The position numbers and the translations under genes are program-made. From the NCBI RefSeq assembly GCF_022548875.1, contig NZ_JAKZEW010000013.1, positions 1 to 64,000 on the forward strand: a DNA stretch of 64,000 nucleotides, in the 5' to 3' direction. Shown here in pieces: positions 42,879 to 50,343 of this stretch (within the stretch, counting starts at the first letter, position 1; each line of letters begins with the position of its first letter). This stretch comes from Glycomyces sp. L485 (GTDB lineage: Bacteria > Actinomycetota > Actinomycetes > Mycobacteriales > Micromonosporaceae). The notes beneath the pieces are model-generated. The model did not search any database. It was not told the origin of the DNA and saw nothing but the letters and a program-made list of their open reading frames with translations.

Positions 42879-44666
42879 TCAGCGGACCCCGGCGACCTCC
42901 CCATGCCATGCGCGCCAGAGCTCGGCGTAATGCCCGTCGCGGGCGATGAGCTCGTCATGACTGCCAAGCTCTGCCACGAGACCGCCTTCCACGACCGCGA
43001 TCCGTTCGGCGTCGTGAGCGGTGTGGAGCCGGTGGGCGATCGCGATGACGGCGCGGCCCTCCAATACCGCGCCCAGTGCCCGCTCGGTGTCGCGGGCGGC
43101 GCGCGGGTCGAGCATCGCGGTCGCCTCGTCGAGGATCACCACGTCCGGGTCGGCGAGGATGATGCGCGCCAAGGCGATCTGCTGCGCCGAGGCCGCGTCG
43201 AGCTCACGCGCGGTGCCCCCCAGCCGCGTGTCGAGGCCGTCGGGCAGCTCGAAGGCCCAGTCCGCGCCGACGGCCGCCAGCGCCGACTCCAGTTCGGTGT
43301 CGCGCGCATCGGCCCGGGCGAGGATCAGGTTGTCGCGCAGGGACGCGGTGAACACGTGGTGCTCCTGAGTGACCAGGGTGACGCGTCGGCGCCGCTCGTC
43401 GAGCCCGAGCGCGGCGACGTCGACCCCGCCGATCGTCACGGTGCCCTCACGCGGGACGTCGGCCCCCGAGACCAGGCGCGCCAGCGTCGACTTGCCGGCC
43501 CCGGAGGGACCGACCACGGCGAGCCGTTGACCGGCCGGGACGGTGAGGTTCACGCCGTGAAGGACGTCGCCGCCGGTCGGATAGGCGTAGCGGACCTCGC
43601 GCAGCTCGACCGTCCCGTCGGCGGGGCGCTCGGCGGTGGCGCCGTCCTCGGCGTTTTCGGCTGCGGCGACCCCTTCGACGCGGGCCAGGGCGGCGAGACC
43701 GCGCTGGAGGCGCTCGACCCACATGAGGATGTGGTCGATGGGGAACATGATCTGACGGGTGAGCACGGCGCAGCTGGCGACCATGCCGAGGCTGACCGAG
43801 CCCTGGAAGTAAAGGCCTCCGCCGATGAGCAGGACCGCGGCGGTCGGCAGCGCATAGGTGGCGTCGAGGAACGGGAAGAAGACGCTGCGCAGGTAGAGGG
43901 TGTAGCGGGTGGCGCGCCAGTGCCCGGCGACGGAGTCGTCGCCGACGCGGCGGCGTCGGTCTTCGAGACGGTAGGCATCGGTGGTGCGGGCTCCGTCGGC
44001 CGACGCGCCGATGGTGTCGCCGATCTTCGACTCGGCCTCGCGCTCGGCGAGGTAGCCGTGTCGGGCGCGCTTGAGGTACCAGCGGGTGCCGTAGGCGATC
44101 GGAGGGAAGGCCACGAGCATGCAGGCGGCGAGCAGCGGACTGACCCACAGCATCGCGCCGAGGTAGACGAGGACCTTGAGCATGGAGACGGTGACTTGCG
44201 GGACGCCTTCGCGGAACAGACCGCCGGCTTCGGGGACGTCCGCCGAGGACCGGGTCATGAGGTCGCCCGAGCCGGCCTGCTCGACGACGGGCATGGGCAG
44301 CCGCAGGCAACGGTCGACGAACTGCTCGCGCATGCGCGCCGAGAGCTGCTCCCCCAACCGGTGGGAGACATAGGTTCCGGCCCAGGTGAAGACGACGACG
44401 GCGACGACCGCGGCTCCGATGCCGAGGGCGAGCCGGTCGACACCGGAGGCGCCGCCGCCAGCGGCGAGGTCGTCGATGATCTCGCCCAGCAGCAGCGGGG
44501 CGACGGCGGCCGCGGCGGCACCGAGCAGGTGCAGGCCGACGGCGAGGCCGACCCGGCGCTTCTCGGACAGCAGCAGCGCCACGAAGGCGCGGCGGACCTC
44601 CGCGCGCTCGGCGACGGGCAGCTGCCCGCCCTTCGAGGCCGGTGGGGTTTGGGTCTCGGCGTTCAC
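42879..44666 (-). CDS. ABC exporter half, pair 1, catalytic-Walker subunit (B1)
   Basis: This 595-residue type IV half-exporter has six membrane helices (about 30-320) and an ATPase domain with intact Walker A (GPSGAGKST, about 385-393), Walker B (VVILDEATAM) and switch His (IAHRLHT). Its signature, however, is LDAASAQQ instead of LSGGQ, so it cannot complete the partner's ATP site. The GTG start overlaps the stop of the upstream ABC gene as GTGA, so the two form a heterodimer. The substrate is unknown. Part of the domain is nearly identical in DNA to the gene at 46443-48188. Confidence 0.92.
   Translation of the reverse strand: MNAETQTPPASKGGQLPVAERAEVRRAFVALLLSEKRRVGLAVGLHLLGAAAAAVAPLLLGEIIDDLAAGGGASGVDRLALGIGAAVVAVVVFTWAGTYVSHRLGEQLSARMREQFVDRCLRLPMPVVEQAGSGDLMTRSSADVPEAGGLFREGVPQVTVSMLKVLVYLGAMLWVSPLLAACMLVAFPPIAYGTRWYLKRARHGYLAEREAESKIGDTIGASADGARTTDAYRLEDRRRRVGDDSVAGHWRATRYTLYLRSVFFPFLDATYALPTAAVLLIGGGLYFQGSVSLGMVASCAVLTRQIMFPIDHILMWVERLQRGLAALARVEGVAAAENAEDGATAERPADGTVELREVRYAYPTGGDVLHGVNLTVPAGQRLAVVGPSGAGKSTLARLVSGADVPREGTVTIGGVDVAALGLDERRRRVTLVTQEHHVFTASLRDNLILARADARDTELESALAAVGADWAFELPDGLDTRLGGTARELDAASAQQIALARIILADPDVVILDEATAMLDPRAARDTERALGAVLEGRAVIAIAHRLHTAHDAERIAVVEGGLVAELGSHDELIARDGHYAELWRAWHGEVAGVR
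43084..43205 (-). repeat. Duplicated ABC segment, copy 1 (122 bp)
   Basis: This stretch matches 46651-46772 with a single mismatch (C at 43122 versus G). It covers the codons from the degenerate signature through Walker B to the D-loop. The rest of the two genes is clearly more diverged. Confidence 0.9.
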
Positions 44667-46402
44667 TGTTCCTCCCGGGTGACCAGGGCGCGGTAGTCGG
44701 GACACTGGGCGGTCAGCTCCAGGTGGGTCCCGGTGGCGGCGATCCGGCCGTCTCGGATGAACGCGACGCGGTCGGCGCGGCCGAGCCACAGCGGCGAGGT
44801 GGTGGCCACGGCGGTCGACTTGCCGGTGCGGGCGGTGGCGAGACGCTCGACGATGCGGGCTTCGGTGTGGGAGTCGACCGCTGAGGTCGGCTCGTGGAGC
44901 AGCAGGGCCTCGGGGTCGGCCGCGATGGCGCGGGCGAGGCGCAGCCGCTGGCGTTGCCCGCCGGAGAGCGTGCGGATCTGGTTGTCTACTTCAGTGTCGA
45001 GCCCTTCGGGGAGGGCCTCGACGACGTCTGCGGCCGAGGCGGCTTCGACGGCCTTCTCGACGCGGGCGGCGCCGTCGCGGGCGGCGACGACGTCGGCGAC
45101 GGTGCCCGCGAAAAGGTAGGAGTCGTGTTCGGCGACGAGCACGCGGCGGCGCAGCTCGTCGCGGTCCATGCGGGCGACGGGCACCTCGCCGAAGCGCGCT
45201 TCGGAGTCGGTGTAGCCCCCGAGCCGGTCGAATGCGTCGGCGACGCGGTCGGTGTCGGCCGCGGCGACGGCGAGCAGCTCACCTCCTTCGACGGTGAGAC
45301 CGGAGTCGGGGTCGTGGAGCTCGGCTCCGGCCTGCGGCCCCGCCTGTGGCCGATCAGGGGCGGGCCGGAGCGGTACGCCCAGCAGCTTGCAGACCTTCCC
45401 GCAGGCCACGCGGGCCTCGATGATGCGGTAGGCGGTGCCGATCAGCCAGTGGACGGGTAGGAGGAGCGCCCCGGTGTAGCCGAACGCGGAGACCATCTGG
45501 CCGGGACTGATCTCGCCGGAGGCGACGAGCCGGCCGGAGATCCAGACGACGAGGCCGAGCAGGATCGCAGGGGTGCCCTCGCCGAGGGCGTTGAGCCATG
45601 CGACGGGGCCGGCGACCTTGTAGCCGGCCTCGCGCAGCTCCTCTGAGTCGCGCCGGTAGGAGGCGCTGAAGCGCCGTTCGCCGCCGATGCCGCGCAGCAC
45701 GCGCAGTCCAGAGACGATGTCCGAGGCGCGGTCGGTGATGTCGCCGACCCTCTCGCGGTAGGTCTCCTGGCGCTTTTGGAGCCGCGTGAGCACCGGGCCG
45801 GTGATGAGGCCGACGATGAACACGCCGCCGAAGATGGTCAGTCCCAGCGAGACTGAGGTGTTGAACAGCAGGACGCCGACGGCGACGAGGCCGACGACGC
45901 AGCCGACGGCGGGCGACAGCGAGTCGACCCCCTCGGCGATGCGGCGGATGTCGGTGGCGCCGACGCTGACGACCTCGCCGGTGGTGACCTTGCGGCGCAG
46001 GTCGTCGCCGAGCCGGTTGACCTTCCGGGTGGCGAGCTGGAGTGTGCGGTAGGCGGCGTCCATGCGCCAGTAGACCGTCAGGCGGTGGGACCAGACGATC
46101 GCGCCCGCCGTGGCGAAGCCGGCGAGGACCAGGCCGGCGCACCAGGCGGCGAGGGCTCCCCAGTCGCCTCGCGCCAAACCGTGGTCGACCGCTCCGGTGA
46201 GGAAGTATGGCAGCAACGGCAGCGCGCCGAGGGCGAGCGCGGAGGCGGTGAGGGCCGACAACGCGAGGCCCTTGCGGCGGGTGGCGAGCCAGACGAAGTA
46301 CTTCCAGGGTGTCAGGGGGACCGGGGACGCGGTGGTGCCCGTCGTGCCGTCAGGGTGGAGCGGGTCTTCGAGCGGGAGTTCGGGAGCGCGGAGGAACCTC
46401 AC
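44663..46402 (-). CDS. ABC exporter half, pair 1, Walker-less subunit (A1)
   Basis: This 579-residue half-exporter has six membrane helices (about 45-330) and an ATPase domain that keeps a perfect signature (LSGGQRQRLRLARAI) and D-loop. It has no Walker A at all: the expected position reads LLAVAAADTDRVADAF. Walker B has H in place of Asp (LLLHEPTSAVD), and the switch His is replaced in TTSPLWLGRADRV. It can therefore only supply the signature to the partner's ATP. GTG 46402 is chosen because the conserved VRFLRAPELP start is shared with A2. Its partner is the next gene. Confidence 0.92.
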   Translation of the reverse strand: MRFLRAPELPLEDPLHPDGTTGTTASPVPLTPWKYFVWLATRRKGLALSALTASALALGALPLLPYFLTGAVDHGLARGDWGALAAWCAGLVLAGFATAGAIVWSHRLTVYWRMDAAYRTLQLATRKVNRLGDDLRRKVTTGEVVSVGATDIRRIAEGVDSLSPAVGCVVGLVAVGVLLFNTSVSLGLTIFGGVFIVGLITGPVLTRLQKRQETYRERVGDITDRASDIVSGLRVLRGIGGERRFSASYRRDSEELREAGYKVAGPVAWLNALGEGTPAILLGLVVWISGRLVASGEISPGQMVSAFGYTGALLLPVHWLIGTAYRIIEARVACGKVCKLLGVPLRPAPDRPQAGPQAGAELHDPDSGLTVEGGELLAVAAADTDRVADAFDRLGGYTDSEARFGEVPVARMDRDELRRRVLVAEHDSYLFAGTVADVVAARDGAARVEKAVEAASAADVVEALPEGLDTEVDNQIRTLSGGQRQRLRLARAIAADPEALLLHEPTSAVDSHTEARIVERLATARTGKSTAVATTSPLWLGRADRVAFIRDGRIAATGTHLELTAQCPDYRALVTREEQ

Positions 46403-46442
46403 TAGTCGACCGTAAAGTAGGCCTCCGGCATCCGGCAATCGA

Positions 46443-48188
46443 TTAAGTCGCGGACGACTCGGCGGTCCCGTGCCAGCTTTGCCAGAGTCGGGCGTAGGCG
46501 CCATCGCGGGCGAGGAGCTCTTCGTGGCTGCCCAGCTCGGCGACCTCGCCACCGTCGACGACCGCGATGCGGTCGGCGTCGTGAGCGGTGTGGAGCCGGT
46601 GGGCGATGCCGATCACAGTACGTCCTTCGAGGACGGCCGCGAGGGCCCGTTCGGTGTCGCGGGCGGCGCGCGGGTCGAGCATCGCGGTGGCCTCGTCGAG
46701 GATCACCACGTCCGGGTCGGCGAGGATGATGCGCGCCAAGGCGATCTGCTGCGCCGAGGCCGCGTCGAGCTCGCGTGCGGTGCCGCCGAGCTCGACGTCG
46801 AGGTCGTCCGCCCAGGTGGCGCCGACGGTGGCCAGCGCGTCCCGCAGTTCGGCGTCGGTGGCGTCGCGTTCGGCGAGGGCGAGGTTCTCGCGCAGCGTGG
46901 CGGTGAAGACGTGGTGCTCCTGGGTGACGAGGGTGACGTGCCTGCGGCGGACCTCGAGCGGCATGGACGCGACGTCGACGCCGCCGAGCGCGACCGAGCC
47001 CGATCCCGGCGGGTCGATGCCGGCGATGAGGCGCGCGAGGGTGGACTTGCCGGCGCCGGAGGGTCCGACGACGGCCAGCCGCTCCCCTGCGGGGACGGCG
47101 AGGTCGACACCGTGGAGGACCTCTCCCCCGGTGGGGTAGGTGAAGCGGACGTCCCGAAGGACGACGTCGCCGCCGGTCGGCGCCCGGCCGCTCTGGACGG
47201 GCTCGTCGGACTCGGTTTGCCCGACGCCTTCGACGCGGGCGAGCGAGGCGAGGCCGCGCTGGACCCGCTCGATGGTCATGAGCAGGTTGTTGAGCGGGGC
47301 CATGGCCTGGCGGCTGAGCACGGCGCAGGCGGAAACGGCGCCGAGGCTGACCGCGCCGTCGAAGTACAGGACCGCGCCGACAAGGAGGACACCCGCGGTG
47401 GGCAGGACATAGGAGCTCTCCAGGCCGAGGAAGTACACGCTGCGCAGGAACAGCGTGTATCGCGTCGCTCCCCAGTGAGCGGCTATGGCCTCGTCTCCGG
47501 TCCGGCGGCGGTGCCTGGTGAGTTCGAACAGTTCGGCGGTGCGGGCGCCGTCGGAGCTGGCGGCCAGGGTCTCGCCCATTCTGGACTCGGCGCGGCGTTC
47601 GTCGATGTAGCCGGAGCGGGCGCGTTTGAGGTACCAGCGGGCGCCGATGGAGATCGAGGGGGCGGCCAGCAGGACGGTGAGCGCGAGGACAGGGCTGGTC
47701 CAGGCCATGGCGCCGATGTAGACGAGCGAGGTCAGGATCGCGGTGGTGACCCAGGGCGCGGTATCGCGCAGGAGGCTCCCTGCCTCGGGGACGTCGACGG
47801 TGGACCTGGTGGTGAGGTCGCCGGACCCGGCCTGCTCGGCGACGTGCGGAGGCAGGCGGAGGCAGCGGTCGATGAAGCGCTCACGCAGTCTGACCGAGAG
47901 CAGCTCGCCGATCTGGTTGAGCGTGTAGCCGGCCGCCCAGGTCAGTATGAGGGCGGCTAGGAGCGCCGCGGCCAGGCCGAGGGCGAGCCGGTCGATGTCG
48001 CCGACTGAAGCGCCGGCCGACAGGTCGTCGATCATGCGGCCCATGAGCAGCGGGGCGGCGGTGGAGGCCCCGGCGGCGGCCACGTGCAGCACGACGCCCG
48101 TGATGACACGACGGCGCTCGGCGCCGAGCAGGGAGAAGAACGCGCGGCGGACCCGGCGGCCCTCGGCGACCGGCAGTTCGATCGTCAT
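46443..48188 (-). CDS. ABC exporter half, pair 2, catalytic-Walker subunit (B2)
   Basis: This 581-residue half-exporter is a close homologue of B1, with Walker A GPSGAGKST, Walker B VVILDEATAM and switch His IAHRLHT intact and the same degenerate signature (LDAASAQQ). It has six membrane helices in the first ~310 residues. The ATG start overlaps the A2 stop as ATGA. A 122-bp stretch differs at one base from the corresponding part of B1. The substrate is unknown. Confidence 0.92.
   Translation of the reverse strand: MTIELPVAEGRRVRRAFFSLLGAERRRVITGVVLHVAAAGASTAAPLLMGRMIDDLSAGASVGDIDRLALGLAAALLAALILTWAAGYTLNQIGELLSVRLRERFIDRCLRLPPHVAEQAGSGDLTTRSTVDVPEAGSLLRDTAPWVTTAILTSLVYIGAMAWTSPVLALTVLLAAPSISIGARWYLKRARSGYIDERRAESRMGETLAASSDGARTAELFELTRHRRRTGDEAIAAHWGATRYTLFLRSVYFLGLESSYVLPTAGVLLVGAVLYFDGAVSLGAVSACAVLSRQAMAPLNNLLMTIERVQRGLASLARVEGVGQTESDEPVQSGRAPTGGDVVLRDVRFTYPTGGEVLHGVDLAVPAGERLAVVGPSGAGKSTLARLIAGIDPPGSGSVALGGVDVASMPLEVRRRHVTLVTQEHHVFTATLRENLALAERDATDAELRDALATVGATWADDLDVELGGTARELDAASAQQIALARIILADPDVVILDEATAMLDPRAARDTERALAAVLEGRTVIGIAHRLHTAHDADRIAVVDGGEVAELGSHEELLARDGAYARLWQSWHGTAESSAT
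46651..46772 (-). repeat. Duplicated ABC segment, copy 2 (122 bp)
   Basis: This is the counterpart of 43084-43205 in direct orientation, 3567 bases away, with 121 of 122 bases identical. It is a possible site of gene conversion or recombination. Confidence 0.9.
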
Positions 48189-49891
48189 GGCAGCTCCCTG
48201 GAGACGAGTGCCCGGTAGTCGGGGTTGGAGGTCATGAGTTCGGCGTGGGTGCCGGCGGCTTTGACCTTGCCGTCCTGGACGAAGGCGACCGAGTCGGCGC
48301 GGCCGAGCCACAGCGGCGAGGTGGTCGCGACCGCGGTGGTGAGGCCGCCGCGGAGCGCGGCGACGCGCTCGACGATGCGGGACTCGGTGTGGGAGTCGAC
48401 CGCGGAGGTCGGCTCGTGGGCGAGCAGCACGTCGGGGTCGGCCGCGAGCGCTCGCGCCAGGCGCAGCCGCTGGCGCTGGCCGCCGGACAGGGTCCGGATC
48501 TGGTTGCTGACCTCGGTGTCGAGGCCGTCGGGGAGGGCGTCCACGATGTCCTCGGCGCTGGCGGCCTCGACCGCCGCTCGGACGCGTTCGGGTCCGCGGC
48601 GGCCGGCGATGACGGCGCTGAGCGTGCCGGCGAACAGGAACGCGTCGTGGTCGGCGACGAGCACTCGGGGCCGCAGCTCGTCGGGGTCGATGCGGTCCAC
48701 CGGTACGTCGCCGAAGACCGCCTCGCCCGGTGCGAGCCCGGCGAGTCGGTCGAACAGCTCGGTGACGGCCCCTGCGTCGGCCGAGGCGACGGCGGTGAGG
48801 CCGGGTCGCAAGGCGAGTCCGGAGTCGGGGTCGGCAAGGGGCGCACCGGCCTGGGGCCCGGGGACGGTGTCGGTGCGTCGCGGCGGGTCGGGCAGGTTGA
48901 GCAGGTCGCAGATCTTGGCGGAGGCGACGTGGCCCTGCATGAGGACCATGGCGGTGCTCATGAGCCAGCCGACCGGCTGGAGCAGCGCGGCGGTGTAGCC
49001 GTAGGAGGAGACCATCTGCCCGACGGTGATCTCTCCGGCGCTGACCAGCCGCGCCGAGATCCAGACGACGGCGCCGAGGAGGACCAGCGGTGCGCCCTCG
49101 GAGAGCACGTCGATCCAGGCGCCGGGACCGGCGATGCGCAGGCCGGCCCGCTTGAGCGCCTGGGAGTCGCGGCGGTAGGAGTCGTTGAAGGCGTCCTCGC
49201 CGCCGACGCCGCGCAGGACCCGCAGGCCCGCGACGATGTCGGAGGCGCGGGTGGTGATGGCGCCGACGCGCCGGCGGTAGGCGCTGTAGCCGCGCTGGAG
49301 GCGGCCGAGGAGCGGCCCGGTGAGGACCGCGACGGCGATGACGCCGCCGAAGACGACCGCGCCGAGTTCGACCGAGGTGCTGAACAGCAGGACGGCGACG
49401 GCGATGATGCCGGCGGCGCAGCCGACGGTCGGGGCGACGCACTCGACGGACCGCTGGACGGTGCGCATGTCGGTGATGCCGACGCTGACGACGTCCCCTG
49501 TGGTCGCGTGGGTGCGCAGGCGGCTGCCGAGTACGCCCACCTTGGCGATGGCGAGCTGCTGGGCGCGGTACGAGGCGTCCTGGCGCCACCAGACGGTCAT
49601 GCGGTGGTGGACGACGATGCTCACGGCCACCACCGATCCGGCCGCGATGAGGGCGCCGACCCAGGCGGCCAGCGCGCCCCAGTCCCTCTGCGACAGTCCG
49701 TCGTCGATGGCGCCGGTGAGGAAGATGGGCATGACCGGGACCAGGCCGAGGGAGAAGACCGCCGAGGTCCAGACCGCGGCGGCGAGGGGTTTGCGGCGCG
49801 TGGCGAGCCACCAGAACAGCCGCCACGGGGTGGTGCGGGTCGGCGTCCCGGGGTCGGCGGCGGGGAGGTCGGGGGCGCGGAGGAGCGTCAC
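48185..49891 (-). CDS. ABC exporter half, pair 2, Walker-less subunit (A2)
   Basis: This 568-residue half-exporter is homologous to A1. Its ATPase domain keeps LSGGQRQRLRLARAL but lacks Walker A (LTAVASADAGAVTELF at the expected place), has LLAHEPTSAVD instead of a normal Walker B, and lacks the switch His (TTSPLWLGRADSV). The same three losses as in A1 show this state predates the duplication. The GTG start (49891) begins VTLLRAPDLP, parallel to A1. It leads the four-gene ABC cluster, just downstream of the arsR-type gene. Confidence 0.92.
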   Translation of the reverse strand: MTLLRAPDLPAADPGTPTRTTPWRLFWWLATRRKPLAAAVWTSAVFSLGLVPVMPIFLTGAIDDGLSQRDWGALAAWVGALIAAGSVVAVSIVVHHRMTVWWRQDASYRAQQLAIAKVGVLGSRLRTHATTGDVVSVGITDMRTVQRSVECVAPTVGCAAGIIAVAVLLFSTSVELGAVVFGGVIAVAVLTGPLLGRLQRGYSAYRRRVGAITTRASDIVAGLRVLRGVGGEDAFNDSYRRDSQALKRAGLRIAGPGAWIDVLSEGAPLVLLGAVVWISARLVSAGEITVGQMVSSYGYTAALLQPVGWLMSTAMVLMQGHVASAKICDLLNLPDPPRRTDTVPGPQAGAPLADPDSGLALRPGLTAVASADAGAVTELFDRLAGLAPGEAVFGDVPVDRIDPDELRPRVLVADHDAFLFAGTLSAVIAGRRGPERVRAAVEAASAEDIVDALPDGLDTEVSNQIRTLSGGQRQRLRLARALAADPDVLLAHEPTSAVDSHTESRIVERVAALRGGLTTAVATTSPLWLGRADSVAFVQDGKVKAAGTHAELMTSNPDYRALVSRELP

Positions 49892-49930
49892 CGGGTCACC
49901 ATAGCCGCAGGCGACTACCAAGGCAAACGG

Positions 49931-50299
49931 TTAACTTCCGGTGCGGCGCTCCTCCTTCAGGGCCGCGAGCGGCCGACCCGTCAGGTGTGCCGCGTGTGAG
50001 AGGGCCTGTTCGACCAGGGGCAGGATGTGGTGGTGGGCGGCCGAGTAGTAGACGAACGTCCCTTCGCGACGGGTTGTCACGAGCCCGGCGAGTCGGAGCT
50101 TCGCGAGGTGCTGGCTCACGGCGGTCGGCCGGGCGCCGACGAGGTCGGCCAGGCAGGCGACGTTCTCCTCGCCCTGGAGGAGCGCCCACATGAGTTTGAG
50201 TCTCGTCGGGTCGGAGAGCATGCGCAGCGCGTCGGCGGCGACCTGCACCTGCTCGTCGTCCGGCATGCTGAAGTCCGACAGCGAATCGTGCATGGCCAC
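49931..50299 (-). CDS. ArsR/SmtB metal-sensing repressor, NmtR type
   Basis: This 122-residue winged-helix repressor has the ArsR core LSDPTRLKLMWALL and recognition helix RPTAVSQHLAKLRLAGLV. The last helix carries H89-x-H91-x10-H102-x2-H105, which matches the alpha-5 metal site layout of SmtB and mycobacterial NmtR (D/H-x-H-x10-H-x2-H). This predicts Ni/Co or Zn sensing. It diverges from a P-type metal ATPase gene, with a perfect inverted repeat between them, the standard repressor/efflux-pump arrangement. It points away from the metal pump and toward the ABC genes. Confidence 0.92.
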   Translation of the reverse strand: MAMHDSLSDFSMPDDEQVQVAADALRMLSDPTRLKLMWALLQGEENVACLADLVGARPTAVSQHLAKLRLAGLVTTRREGTFVYYSAAHHHILPLVEQALSHAAHLTGRPLAALKEERRTGS

Positions 50300-50316
50300 A
50301 GCCTACCGCGGCTTCA

Positions 50317-50338
50317 TATCTTCGTATCTGCGAAGATA
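50317..50338. promoter_or_regulatory. ArsR operator in the divergent promoter
   Basis: TATCTTCG (50317-50324) and CGAAGATA (50331-50338) form perfect 8-bp arms with a 6-nt spacer. The repeat lies 18 bases before the repressor start and ends five bases before the ATPase start, so the bound repressor would block both promoters. Confidence 0.8.
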
Positions 50339-50343
50339 CGCTT

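Noticed and set aside
46443-49826. An 1127-residue ABC fusion protein
   Set aside because: The first half of that frame is a shadow of the A2 gene. The true B2 gene starts at ATG 48188 in an ATGA overlap.
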